DNA of 64,000 nucleotides from positions 1 to 64,000 of the forward strand of contig JAHECS010000003.1 in assembly GCA_024641635.1 (NCBI GenBank), written 5' to 3'. Positions 16,951 through 25,900 of the stretch are shown piece after piece (the stretch's first letter is position 1; each line of letters opens with the position of its first letter). This DNA is from Actinomycetes bacterium (GTDB lineage: Bacteria; Actinomycetota; Actinomycetes; S36-B12). The position numbers and the translations under genes were made by a program. The notes under the pieces are model-generated. The model ran no database searches and had not been told where the DNA came from. It saw nothing but the letters and a program-made list of their open reading frames with translations.

Positions 16951-17787
16951 TCAGAGCAGGGTGCGCAGGAGGCGCGGGATGGCCAGTTCTGGCGCTGTGT
17001 TCGACGTCGCAACGGATGTCAGGCTGCGCACCTCGCCCAGCCTGCCCACGGTTCGCGGCAACCGCGCGACTCCGGCGGCCAGGCGACCGGCCGTCGAACG
17101 CGCCTGATCCCCAGGGTCCAGACCGACCTCCTGGCCTGCCGAGACCCGGTAGTCGATGACGATCTCGTCGTCGACCCGCAACTCCTCACGAGCGACGGCA
17201 ACGAGACTCCACCAGCGGTCATGAAGCCAACCGGATGGGATCTCGACGTCCGCGAAGGCCGCGGGACGGACGGCACTGGCCCCACCAGTGGCCACGGAGT
17301 GCCGCAGGACGGTGCGCATGCGCTCAGCCGGCGAGGCCATCGACCACACCACGGGCGTGGGGAAGGCGGAACGAAGCGTCCCCTCGATCGGCAGGCCATC
17401 CGCGCCGACCAGCCGCCCATTCGACGCGAGCATGGTGTCCTGCTGCCACAGCTCAAGGACGCCGACCTGGTGCCCGATCCGATTCGGATGCCAGATGTCA
17501 TCGTGGTCGCCGAGCACGGCAACGTCGCAGTCCCGGACCTGCTGAAGGCCCAGCCGGAAGTTGTGCGCGATCCTCGTGGCGCGATCTGGTGTTGCCGCAG
17601 TTGACGGGACGACACGCACTCGATCGCCAAGCGCCCTCATCACCAGCTCAACGGTGCGATCAGTAGAGCCGTCATCGACGACCACGACATCGTCGGGTCG
17701 TCGCGACTGGGCGAGCACGCTCGCCAGCGTCGCCTCGATCCAGCGTTCGGAGTTGCTCGTGACCAGGACGACGGCCACTCGAGTCAT
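16951..17787 (-). CDS. Glycosyltransferase family 2
   Basis: This 278-residue GT-A protein opens with VAVVLVTSNSERWIEATLAS and continues with VVVDDGSTDRT and VLGDHDDIWHPNR (the DxD-like metal site), as in many polysaccharide-locus GT2 enzymes. It is cytosolic, with no membrane segment. The ATG at 17787 overlaps the TGA of the upstream GT1 gene (ATGA), giving translational coupling and arguing against the longer in-frame start at 17853. The sugar is not predictable. Confidence 0.85.
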   Translation of the reverse strand: MTRVAVVLVTSNSERWIEATLASVLAQSRRPDDVVVVDDGSTDRTVELVMRALGDRVRVVPSTAATPDRATRIAHNFRLGLQQVRDCDVAVLGDHDDIWHPNRIGHQVGVLELWQQDTMLASNGRLVGADGLPIEGTLRSAFPTPVVWSMASPAERMRTVLRHSVATGGASAVRPAAFADVEIPSGWLHDRWWSLVAVAREELRVDDEIVIDYRVSAGQEVGLDPGDQARSTAGRLAAGVARLPRTVGRLGEVRSLTSVATSNTAPELAIPRLLRTLL

Positions 17788-18914
17788 CGCCGTCGCCTTT
17801 GTGCATCGAGGCGTCGGATGAGCTTCTCGTAGTCGTCCGTCACCGCGTCCCACTGGTACGCGTCGAGCACGCGCTGTCGTCCGAGCGCTCGTAGTTCATC
17901 GAGACGAGCGGTCTCCGATCCCGACGCGATCGCGTTGAAGAGGTCTTCGAGCGCATCGGCATCTGCCCAGAAGTAGGCGGCTCCTGCGGTCACCTCCCGA
18001 TTGAACTCCACGTCATACGCCAGCACGGCCGCACCGGCCCCCATGGCGCGAAGCAGCGACGGATTCGTCCCGCCTACCGAGTGCCCGTGAATGTAGGTGG
18101 TCGCGTTGGCGTACAGCTGGTCGAGGAGCGCCTGGTCGTAGATCCCTCCGGTGAAACGGATGCGCGGGTCGGCCTTGGCGGCGGCATGCACCTTCTCCAC
18201 GTACCAGTCTGAGTAGGGCGCGCTGCCGACCACGACCAGCGGCTGGGTCTGGGCGCTGACTCGATACGCGTGAACGGCGTCGAGCACGTGGTTCTCGGGC
18301 TCGAATCGGGCCACGATCAGGTGGTACGCGCGGCTTTCGAGGCCTAGTTCGGGCAGCCGGTCACTACCGGGCTCGATGACTTCGGCCCCGTAGGGGATGA
18401 CCACGCAGTCACGCCCGTACTGGGCGCGCACGTGGTCGGCGATGGCCTGGGCGTCGGCGATCACCTCCGTCCCCCACTTCACGGCGGCCCTCTCTGCCCA
18501 GCGGTAGTACTTCGCCCCCGCACCGCGCCACTTCTCCCGTTTCGACTCAAGGCCGTCGAGGTGGATGGCCGTCGGAATCCCTGCCAGCGCAAGCGGCTTC
18601 AGGAGGGGAGCGTTACCGGCGTTGAGCAGCAGCACGACGTCCGGACGATCCGCGACGATCGCGTGAGCGGTGCTCAGGGCCGTGTGCGAGAGGGTCTCGG
18701 TCATCCGGTGCCTCAGCGCAGGCACGTTGACAAGATGCATTCCCTCGTAGGAGGTGATGTGCTGACCGGGGTTGCGGCAGTAGACGGTGACCTCGTAGCC
18801 GCGCGCGACGAGTCGCCGGCCGATCTCCTCCACCGCCGTCTCGAAGCCCCCGTAGAGCGCGGGGACTCCCCGCGTGCCCATCAGGGTGACCTTCACGTGG
18901 CTCACCGTACCCAT
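17784..18914 (-). CDS. Glycosyltransferase with DUF1972 N-terminal domain (rhamnosyltransferase-like)
   Basis: This GT-B enzyme has 376 residues. The N-terminus MGTRGVPALYGGFETAVEEI is the signature of DUF1972, found in rhamnosyl- and galactosyltransferases of capsule loci. The C-terminal half has IVARFEPEN and YIHGHSVGGTNPSLLRAMG, the donor-binding region. The ATG at 18914 is used here; GTG codons at 18905 and 18896 are alternatives closer to the conserved domain. It is divergent from rmlC, which makes the dTDP-rhamnose precursor, so L-rhamnose transfer is a reasonable guess. Confidence 0.85.
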   Translation of the reverse strand: MGTVSHVKVTLMGTRGVPALYGGFETAVEEIGRRLVARGYEVTVYCRNPGQHITSYEGMHLVNVPALRHRMTETLSHTALSTAHAIVADRPDVVLLLNAGNAPLLKPLALAGIPTAIHLDGLESKREKWRGAGAKYYRWAERAAVKWGTEVIADAQAIADHVRAQYGRDCVVIPYGAEVIEPGSDRLPELGLESRAYHLIVARFEPENHVLDAVHAYRVSAQTQPLVVVGSAPYSDWYVEKVHAAAKADPRIRFTGGIYDQALLDQLYANATTYIHGHSVGGTNPSLLRAMGAGAAVLAYDVEFNREVTAGAAYFWADADALEDLFNAIASGSETARLDELRALGRQRVLDAYQWDAVTDDYEKLIRRLDAQRRRR

Positions 18915-18924
18915 CGCCGGCTGA

Positions 18925-18930
18925 TAGCCT
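18925..18930 (+). promoter_or_regulatory. Candidate -10 element of a leaderless rmlC promoter
   Basis: TAGCCT matches TAnnnT and ends 7 nt before the GTG of rmlC. No Shine-Dalgarno is present in the short gap. Confidence 0.35.
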
Positions 18931-18937
18931 CCCGGCC

Positions 18938-19540
18938 GTGGAGGTGACAGCGCGCGGCATCGACGGCGTCTGGGAGTTCACCCCCGTCCTCCGACCCGAT
19001 GACCGAGGCGTATTCCTCGAGTCCTTCAAGGCGTCGTCCTTCGAGGAGGCTGTCGGCCACGCCCTTGACCTCCAGCAGATGAACATCTCGGTGTCGAAGG
19101 CCGGCACCGTGCGCGGCGTGCACTTCGCCGACGTGCCTCCCGGGCAGGCCAAGTACGTGCAGTGCTTCCACGGACGCATCCTCGACGTCGTCGTCGACAT
19201 CCGCGTCGGGTCGCCCACCTTCGGCCAGTGGGATGCCATCGAGCTCACCGCAGACCTTCGCAACGGGCTGTACATCGCCGAGGGACTCGGCCATGCGTTC
19301 TGCGCCCTCACCGATTCCGCGACGGTCGGCTACCTGTGCTCGGAGCCGTTCGCCCCGGCCCGGGAGCACGGCATCACCCCGGTCGACCCGGCACTGGGCC
19401 TGCCGTGGCCGGACATGGAACTGCTCCTGTCGCCCAAGGACATCGCCGCTCCGACCCTGGCCGAAGCGGTCGAGCAATGCCTGCTTCCGCAGTACGACGA
19501 GTGCACGGACTTCATCGCGGAGCTCCGCTCCGTTCGTTGA
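18938..19540 (+). CDS. rmlC: dTDP-4-dehydrorhamnose 3,5-epimerase
   Basis: The enzyme epimerises dTDP-4-keto-6-deoxyglucose at C3 and C5, the third step to dTDP-L-rhamnose. This 200-residue cupin has PDDRGVFLESF near residues 20-30, RGVHF with the catalytic base His62, and Tyr132 at the acid position. The GLGHAF strand that lines the site is at residues 117-122. Length and motif spacing are normal. It stands alone on the plus strand between a rhamnosyltransferase-like gene and a strong hairpin. RmlB and RmlD must be encoded outside the window. Confidence 0.93.
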   Translation: MEVTARGIDGVWEFTPVLRPDDRGVFLESFKASSFEEAVGHALDLQQMNISVSKAGTVRGVHFADVPPGQAKYVQCFHGRILDVVVDIRVGSPTFGQWDAIELTADLRNGLYIAEGLGHAFCALTDSATVGYLCSEPFAPAREHGITPVDPALGLPWPDMELLLSPKDIAAPTLAEAVEQCLLPQYDECTDFIAELRSVR

Positions 19541-19596
19541 GTGCGGAGTTGTTGGGGCCTCAGCGCGTGAGAAACCCCCAACAAGTCAGCACTCAA
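19537..19596. terminator. Long imperfect hairpin after rmlC
   Basis: TTGAGTGC (19537-19544) pairs with GCACTCAA (19589-19596). After a 4-nt internal loop, TTGTTGGGG (19549-19557) pairs with CCCCAACAA (19576-19584). The loop contains a small CTCA/TGAG hairpin. The repeat begins inside the rmlC stop region and separates convergent genes, so it should act as a bidirectional terminator. Confidence 0.75.
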
Positions 19597-19603
19597 CGGT
19601 CTG

Positions 19604-21922
19604 TTAGGGCAGGGGGGTGCCGACGCCCAGGCTGATCCCGGGGTACGCCGTCCGGTCCACCGTCATCCGCAGCTTCTCCTTCACCGCACCGGCCCACCAG
19701 GCCAGTGCCATCTGCTGCAGTGCGTACTCCTCCTTGCCGAGCCGGTAGGACTCCTCGGTCGGGCCATCGGCGTACATGTGGCCGTCCTTCCAGCGCAGCT
19801 GGAGGGCACGCGCGTCACGGGCGTGGGCGGCCAGGAAATCGCCTGCGTTGGTGTCGGGTGCCGCGTAGGCGCTGGCGAATCCGTCGACGCCCACGAACGT
19901 GGCCGGCCTGCGCACTCCCCAGCTCACTCCCATCGGGTAGTAGATCTGGCCGCCCGGCTGGTAGACCGTGCCTCCGGGAGCGGCGTAGGGCGGCGCCGGA
20001 TACTCCACCACGGACAGCGCCCGATAGACGATGTCGGCGTTCATGAAGAGCGCCTCGGGCACCGGCTGGCCACCGGAACGCAGGAGGCTGGCCGCCCACC
20101 ACAGGTGCTGCACGTTCTGGATGTAGTCGGGGTTGACGATGCCGTGGTTGGTGACCGTGCCGTCCTCGTTCGCGTTCGTGCCGGGCAGGCGGATGTCCGG
20201 TCGGACGCCGTTGAACTCCTGCGCGTTGTGCAGATCACCCGGGCGAGCGAACGCCGCGATGGACATGCCGATGAGCGAGTCGCGCCACTTCGGGGCACTG
20301 GGATGTCCGGGCATCATCGCCAGGCCGAGGGCGGGGGCCAGCAGGTCCCATGACACGGTGTCGGACTGCGTGTTCCCGGGAGTGATCTCCTGGCCCAGTC
20401 GGTTCCGGTAGTACTGAGGGCCCCGAGCCGACGCGTATTCGGCCTCACTGACGACCATGGCGGCCACGAGGGCGCGCTCGTTGTCCGTGAGCTTCGGCCA
20501 CAGCATCCACGCCGCCTGCCCCACGGTGACCGCCCACAGTGCCGACTGCCAGGTGTTCCCCCAGCCACCGGGAGTCACGGCGCCGTGCTGGCAGGCCAGC
20601 GAGCGGATGTGCCACCGCGCATAGTCCAGAAGCTCGGACCGCGTGATCCCGTTGATCTTCTTCCAGCGTGACGTCGTCAGGGCGATGGCCGCCGCGAGTG
20701 AGGAGTTGGCCGAGCGGCGCACGGATTCCTCGATCGTGCCGTGGGTGCTGAGCGGGTCGTAGAACGCCAAACTCGTGCGCGAGGCGAGCCGGTCGGTGAG
20801 GTCGTTCGTCACGACGTAGCGCAGGCCGTCCTGCACCGTGCCGAGGATCTCCTGGCTGCCGTCGACGGTCCGCCTGCCCTGCGGGGTGCGAGGCTTGCTC
20901 ACCAGGGCCGCCATCGCCTTGCCGTACTTCTCGCCGTCGCGGGTGGCCGTTGGGCAGTGGCCGTCCGCCGTGCGTTGGGTGCCGACGAGGGCGACCTCGT
21001 CCACCATCAGTGGATGGACCTGCTTCCTCGTCGGACGCAGGCCGTCCAGCCCGCGGCTCAGCACCCACGTCGTGCGGTCCTGCACGACGCCCGGTTCGTC
21101 ACGGCCGTCACGATCCCAGTCCCCGACCACGGGCAGGTCGCCGAAGGAGCCGAAGCCGAACTCGAGCACCGCCGTGCCGGCTGAACGGTTGCGCGTGACG
21201 GAAATGGACCCGTCGAGACGTGGGATCTTCCCCTGGACGTTCGTCAGGCGCAGGAACCAAACCCCCTGACGTACGACGCCGATGTCGTCCCGGTTGTCGC
21301 CGTCCCAGTCGCCCACCACGGGGATATCTCCAGGGCGGCCGAAGTTCTCCGGTGCGGACGGCTTGCCGTTAGCGCGCTGCCAGAGCCACTGGCCGTCGCG
21401 GAACACGCCGATGTCGGCCAGCTTGTCCTTGTCGTAGCGACCCACGACGGGGATGTCCCGCGGGTCCCCGCCGAAGGTTCCGTGCGGCTCCCAGGTGGGT
21501 GAGTTCGCCGCCGCGTTGGTGATGAACCACTGGCCGGCGTCGTAGCGACCGGGGGTGGCGACACCGTCGCCGTTCCAGTCGCCGAGCAGGGGGGTGCCGG
21601 CGGCCGGCGGCATCGAGACCTGCTGGCCGGCGCGCCGACCTGACCCCTCATCCCAGACCGTCCACACGCCGCGCGCCGCGGACGCAGCCGCCGGCACGCC
21701 CAGGGGGGTCACCTTGCCCGTCGGCCACGCGGAGGGAACATCGGGGAGCGCCGGCAGTGCGGGAGCCCGGGCCACGCGGGGCTGCCCATCCGGGCCGAGC
21801 AGCGGGCTCGCGGGGGCCGCCGCCTGACCAGGAACTGCGGTCAGCAGCGTCGTGGCCACGACCGCGACTGCCGTCACCATTGCCGTCAGGCCGTACCGAT
21901 CGACTCCCGTCACGGGGCGCAT
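19604..21922 (-). CDS. Secreted FG-GAP repeat protein with large C-terminal helical domain (toroid lyase/hydrolase-like)
   Basis: The 772-residue protein has a signal peptide ending near GQAAA at about residue 35. Residues 105-310 contain four repeats of about 48 residues with Ca-binding loops (LLGDWNGDG, VVGRYDKDK, VVGDWDGDN, VVGDWDRDG), as in FG-GAP/VCBS beta-propeller repeats. The remaining roughly 450 residues are helix-rich with many Trp, Tyr and His residues (QSALWAVTVGQAAWMLWP, VQHLWWAASLLR), reminiscent of alpha/alpha-toroid polysaccharide lyases or heparinases, but no catalytic motif is certain. The start overlaps the end of the upstream membrane-protein gene by 13 nt. Confidence 0.65.
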   Translation of the reverse strand: MRPVTGVDRYGLTAMVTAVAVVATTLLTAVPGQAAAPASPLLGPDGQPRVARAPALPALPDVPSAWPTGKVTPLGVPAAASAARGVWTVWDEGSGRRAGQQVSMPPAAGTPLLGDWNGDGVATPGRYDAGQWFITNAAANSPTWEPHGTFGGDPRDIPVVGRYDKDKLADIGVFRDGQWLWQRANGKPSAPENFGRPGDIPVVGDWDGDNRDDIGVVRQGVWFLRLTNVQGKIPRLDGSISVTRNRSAGTAVLEFGFGSFGDLPVVGDWDRDGRDEPGVVQDRTTWVLSRGLDGLRPTRKQVHPLMVDEVALVGTQRTADGHCPTATRDGEKYGKAMAALVSKPRTPQGRRTVDGSQEILGTVQDGLRYVVTNDLTDRLASRTSLAFYDPLSTHGTIEESVRRSANSSLAAAIALTTSRWKKINGITRSELLDYARWHIRSLACQHGAVTPGGWGNTWQSALWAVTVGQAAWMLWPKLTDNERALVAAMVVSEAEYASARGPQYYRNRLGQEITPGNTQSDTVSWDLLAPALGLAMMPGHPSAPKWRDSLIGMSIAAFARPGDLHNAQEFNGVRPDIRLPGTNANEDGTVTNHGIVNPDYIQNVQHLWWAASLLRSGGQPVPEALFMNADIVYRALSVVEYPAPPYAAPGGTVYQPGGQIYYPMGVSWGVRRPATFVGVDGFASAYAAPDTNAGDFLAAHARDARALQLRWKDGHMYADGPTEESYRLGKEEYALQQMALAWWAGAVKEKLRMTVDRTAYPGISLGVGTPLP

Positions 21923-23871
21923 TCAGGGCACAGGTCGTTGGGCGGCATCGGGACTTGGACGGGGAGGACGCGGTCATCGTTCCGGCTGACCGCATAGGCC
22001 TCGAGGAGCTCGCCGGACGTGGGCCTGAACCACAATGCCGCCAGCGTCATGTCCGGGTTCACCTGGAGGGAGACATCGACGTAGCCGAGGGCCTTCGAGT
22101 CGTAGGGGAAGGCGGGCAGGCCCCGGTAGAACCGCTGCTCCGTCTTCGACAGCACCCCATGAAGGGACATCACCCAGAGGTTCGGCAGCGTCCCCGCGCC
22201 GTCCCACAGGAGCGTGGCGCGGTCCGGGTACGGCTGCGCGGCCTGCTGCCCGCGGATGATGGCCTCGCCGACCAGCGAGTCCTCGATCCCGCGGGTCCGA
22301 TCGGCTCCGGCCTGTACTCCGGGTGCGGCGTTCACACCCGGTGACAACGACGTCAGCACGCCGACGTAGCCGAAGAGCCCCACCACGATCACGCCGGCCG
22401 TGGCGACAGCCAGGGTCGCCGTCGCCCGAGACATGCCGTCGAGCGCCCGCGTCACGACGATGGCCACCAGGGCCGCGACCACCGGCGCCACCGCCAGCAG
22501 CATGGCGTCGAGGGGCTTGAGGACGTAGTACGCCTGGAGTCGGCTCAACCCTGCGGTGTCGACGCCGCTCACGAAGACGAGTGCGACGATGCCCGGTCCG
22601 GCGATCGGTCCCGCAATGGCCACGGCCAGCGGCCACCGGCCGGAGCGGACCAGGATGACGGCGAGGAGCGCCGCGATCAGCGGGGCCGCCAGCGCCATCC
22701 CGACGTTGAACGGCACCATGCCGGTCCCGACCGCACCGAGATCCGAGGTGAGGTCTCCGCTGGTCTGGCCCGGCTCGACGCCGAGGATCGCGGACGTCTG
22801 CGTCACCGCGAGGATTGATCCGGCGACCGCCGCCGCGACGAGCCAGGTCGCCCCGACCCACCAGCGGTGCTTCACCAGGGCGATCGCCACGACGACCCCG
22901 GACGGGACGAGTCCGAGCACGAGCGGCGTCCACAGGCCGATGACGGCGATCGCCGCCAGCGGGACGAGGAACCAGCCCAGGACCCGGGCGGACCGCAGGC
23001 TTCGGGCCCCTAGGTAGGCGGCGACCACCACGACGGTGACGCCCATCATGAAGTTCGTGAAGCCCGCGTTGTAGAGGTAGGCGGGACTGCCCAGCAGCGC
23101 GAAGAGGGCGAAGGCCGCCACGGCGAGGGGACGCGTCCAGCGCTCACGCCCACGGCCGCCGATCCGGGCGGCCACGTCCCCGGCGACCCATGCGAGCGCC
23201 ACAAGGCAGGCTGCGAACGACAGGGCGTTCCACTGGACATAGGGCCACAGAAGTCCTGGCCGGTCGAGCAAGGGGGACACCGGGCGGAACGCAAGCTCGA
23301 GCAGGGACCACAGTGTCGTGTGGAGGGACGGGTACCACTGGTTCCAGGCGATGGAGCCGTCGATGGTCGGCCACGTCGTGCTCGCGGCCTCGTACGTGTT
23401 GGCGAACGTCGTGTAGTGCGCGTGGTTGTCCCAACCGCTGAAGAACAGGCCGCTGACGATCTCCGTCGTCGACCGCCCGACGTAGGCGGCCATGAGCCAC
23501 GCGGCGCTGGCCACGCCCAGGGCGGCCACGATCGCGTCGCTGAGGGTCGCTCGGGGGATCCGCACATCGCGCAGACGGGGCACCAGTCGCAACGCCAGGA
23601 GGCCGATGAGCAGCACGCTCAGGGCGACGCGCGAGCTCGCGACGGTCACCGGCATGCTCCCGGCGCGGGGGAAGGCCAGCGCCACCAAGCCGAGCACGAC
23701 GAGGCCTGACACAACGGCCCGCTCGGTCAGGCTGGATCCCCACGGCGGCAGCAGCACGAGCATCACGCCGACGGCAACGAGGCCGACCGGAGGGACGAGC
23801 CACAGGGCGAGGATCGTCGCCGCCGTGGCCACGCCGAGTGCTCCGACATAGCGGGCGGTCGTCCCGCTCAT
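21910..23871 (-). CDS. Large polytopic membrane protein, GT-C-like
   Basis: The protein has 653 residues and about 13 hydrophobic segments. A motif after the early helices, FFSGWDNHAHYTTF near residues 145-158, resembles the W-D-x-x-x-H element in some uncharacterised actinobacterial GT-C-type membrane proteins, but family assignment is uncertain. The C-terminal roughly 100 residues are extracytoplasmic and end in a CPEC pair. The ATG at 23871 overlaps the TGA of the DUF4012 gene, and its own 3' end overlaps the secreted FG-GAP gene. The three form one coupled unit, so they probably act together in surface glycan assembly or turnover. Confidence 0.6.
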   Translation of the reverse strand: MSGTTARYVGALGVATAATILALWLVPPVGLVAVGVMLVLLPPWGSSLTERAVVSGLVVLGLVALAFPRAGSMPVTVASSRVALSVLLIGLLALRLVPRLRDVRIPRATLSDAIVAALGVASAAWLMAAYVGRSTTEIVSGLFFSGWDNHAHYTTFANTYEAASTTWPTIDGSIAWNQWYPSLHTTLWSLLELAFRPVSPLLDRPGLLWPYVQWNALSFAACLVALAWVAGDVAARIGGRGRERWTRPLAVAAFALFALLGSPAYLYNAGFTNFMMGVTVVVVAAYLGARSLRSARVLGWFLVPLAAIAVIGLWTPLVLGLVPSGVVVAIALVKHRWWVGATWLVAAAVAGSILAVTQTSAILGVEPGQTSGDLTSDLGAVGTGMVPFNVGMALAAPLIAALLAVILVRSGRWPLAVAIAGPIAGPGIVALVFVSGVDTAGLSRLQAYYVLKPLDAMLLAVAPVVAALVAIVVTRALDGMSRATATLAVATAGVIVVGLFGYVGVLTSLSPGVNAAPGVQAGADRTRGIEDSLVGEAIIRGQQAAQPYPDRATLLWDGAGTLPNLWVMSLHGVLSKTEQRFYRGLPAFPYDSKALGYVDVSLQVNPDMTLAALWFRPTSGELLEAYAVSRNDDRVLPVQVPMPPNDLCPECAP

Positions 23872-25799
23872 CGCCGGAACCCGATGGTCACGCCGACGGG
23901 GGCGTTCTGCACAGCGCTCACCGTCGCGGTCGAGCCGTTCACCTGCTGGCCGTCCTGCGGAAGCGGAGTCCAGCCGGGCGGCCCGGATACCTGAACCGTC
24001 AGCGTCGACGGGGACCACAGGGACTGCGGCTCGGCCTGCAGGAGGTAGGTGAGCCTGCCGGTGGCACCGTCTCCGAACGTGCCGGCCGGCAGGTCATAGG
24101 TGACGGAGACGGCGTTCTGACCGCCCGGAGCGGTCCAGCCCACGATCCGGATCATCCGATGCCCGAAGCCGTCATCGACCCATCCTCGCCCGAGCTGGGG
24201 ATGGTTCTTGAACGGCCGAACGGCGTAGCCCGTGGGATACGACGCTCGGTAGTTCCTGGCGGCGTCCGGCACGTACATGATGTACGCGGCCTTCAGCCAG
24301 GAGGTCTCGTAGCCGACACGCTCGGGCGGGCCCTCGGGACGGTCGGGCGGAGTCCCGTTGGTGACCGTCATCTGCTGGGACACCCGTGCTGATCCGTCCT
24401 CGGCCACCTGGGCGGTGACGAGCACGTTCCGCTGCTGGAAGACGTCGACCTTGCTCTGGTTGCCGTTCTGCGTGTACATCGCCGACCAGTCACCGACGTC
24501 GGGGTCCGACACCACACCGGCCGCGCCCGCCTCCAGCGACAGGCGCTCGAGCTCGGGACTGCGCATCCACACCTGGAAGTGCCGCCCCGGGGCGGTGCTC
24601 GCGATGGCCCGGGCGGCCGAGACCAGGTCGTCCCCCGACAGCAGTCGGGTCAGCAGTCCGTCGAGCAGCTCCTGGTTGGCCTGCTGCCGTTCCGTCGCGC
24701 CCTCCTGGCCGAACTCCTGGTAGGCATCGATGAGCAGGATCTGCCCGAGCCGGGCTCCGTCGACAGTGCCGTACGCCGGTGATTCCACCGGGCCGGTCGA
24801 GTCCAGCACCGAGGCGACGGCGGTCAGGTCCATCGTGATGACGCCGTCCACCGGCGGGTAGTTGCCGCCCACCCAGGCCTCAGCCATCTCCCGGGCGGAG
24901 AACAGGAGGTTCGGGTGCGTGTTGGTGACCACGAACGGCGCCGTGCGCGGATTGCCGGGGAAGAACGGGTTGGCTGCCGGGCCCCACCACGTGACCGGTG
25001 CGTTGAGCGGCGGGAAGAGCTGGGTGCTGGTCGGCCCCTTGATCGGTATGGAGATCCGACCCTCGTTGAACTCGACGAGCACGAGGGTCAGCGGGGCTCC
25101 CCCGGAAGCCCGCATCTCAGCCTGGTTGCCGATCGCGATGAGGTAGCGGCGCACGCCATTGGCCCCGAGGGCATCGGGCAGGACCGGAGCTATCCCCTCG
25201 AGGGACGCCACCGCCTGCTGCACCGTCTCCATCTCCTCGAGGGCCTTGTCCCGGATGCGGTCGAGCGGACGCGACGGCGCCGTCTCGGCGCGGATGGCCA
25301 CCAGGGCCGACTCGGCCGCGTCCAGCTGACCGCTGGCCATGGACACCCGGCTGGGCAGGTCCTCGAGCCGGGCCAGGTCGATGGCCCCGTCGCTGAAGAT
25401 CTTCGGACCGCCGCCCTGGCCGGACAGGTCGCCGTACAGCGAGAGGAGGCTCCCGGTCGCGTCCGTGATGTCCCCCGCCGCCGAGACCACCTCGCGCCAG
25501 TTCGCGATGGCGACATCGACCCCCGCCACGTGCTCGAGCAGATCGAGGGGCATGACGTCGACCGAGCGGACCAGTTGCTGCGTTGAGGCCTGCGCGGCCT
25601 CGTACTCCTCCTGCGCCGCCGCGTACTCGCCTGCCTGCAGTCCGTCGGCCGCCGCGGTGAGGTGGCTCTGCAGTCCGAAGCCGCCGTAGCCCAGACTCGC
25701 CACCGCGTAGAGCAGGCCGATCTGCATCCAGACGACGAAACCGCCCACCACGAGGATGAGAAGGCCGCCCAGCACGAGGCGTGGGCGGCTCACAGTCAC
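23868..25799 (-). CDS. DUF4012 domain-containing membrane-anchored protein
   Basis: This 643-residue protein has a single N-terminal membrane helix (about residues 8-30) and a large extracytoplasmic part. Residues 40-200 are helical and probably coiled. The motif YLIAIGNQAEMRASGGA at about 220-234 is the hallmark of DUF4012, a family found beside polysaccharide genes in Gram-positives. Its biochemical role is not established. The GTG at 25799 is 6 nt after a TATACT hexamer, suggesting a leaderless start; a second GTG lies 6 nt further in. It is the first gene of a three-gene coupled operon. Confidence 0.8.
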   Translation of the reverse strand: MTVSRPRLVLGGLLILVVGGFVVWMQIGLLYAVASLGYGGFGLQSHLTAAADGLQAGEYAAAQEEYEAAQASTQQLVRSVDVMPLDLLEHVAGVDVAIANWREVVSAAGDITDATGSLLSLYGDLSGQGGGPKIFSDGAIDLARLEDLPSRVSMASGQLDAAESALVAIRAETAPSRPLDRIRDKALEEMETVQQAVASLEGIAPVLPDALGANGVRRYLIAIGNQAEMRASGGAPLTLVLVEFNEGRISIPIKGPTSTQLFPPLNAPVTWWGPAANPFFPGNPRTAPFVVTNTHPNLLFSAREMAEAWVGGNYPPVDGVITMDLTAVASVLDSTGPVESPAYGTVDGARLGQILLIDAYQEFGQEGATERQQANQELLDGLLTRLLSGDDLVSAARAIASTAPGRHFQVWMRSPELERLSLEAGAAGVVSDPDVGDWSAMYTQNGNQSKVDVFQQRNVLVTAQVAEDGSARVSQQMTVTNGTPPDRPEGPPERVGYETSWLKAAYIMYVPDAARNYRASYPTGYAVRPFKNHPQLGRGWVDDGFGHRMIRIVGWTAPGGQNAVSVTYDLPAGTFGDGATGRLTYLLQAEPQSLWSPSTLTVQVSGPPGWTPLPQDGQQVNGSTATVSAVQNAPVGVTIGFRR

Positions 25800-25805
25800 C
25801 TAGCG

Positions 25806-25811
25806 AGTATA
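25806..25811 (-). promoter_or_regulatory. Candidate -10 element (TATACT) for the DUF4012 operon
   Basis: On the minus strand this reads TATACT, a very good -10 match, ending 6 nt before the GTG start. A leaderless transcript is implied. No clear -35 is seen; the 44-bp palindrome lies about 30 bp upstream. Confidence 0.4.
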
Positions 25812-25838
25812 GGTTCGGCGCCCTCCCCTACCTCGTAC

Positions 25839-25882
25839 CGCCGAGTGGTCACTGCGCGCATGCGCGCAGTGACCACTCGGCG
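25839..25882. repeat. Perfect 44-bp palindrome, repeat copy 1 (probable terminator)
   Basis: CGCCGAGTGGTCACTGCGCGCA is followed directly by its exact reverse complement, giving 22-bp arms with no spacer. The core arm (GAGTGGTCACTGCGCGCA) recurs in inverted orientation at 27524-27585. It lies between the glycosylphosphotransferase stop and the DUF4012 start and probably ends the upstream transcript. Confidence 0.85.
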
Positions 25883-25900
25883 AGGAGGGGGAGGGTACGG

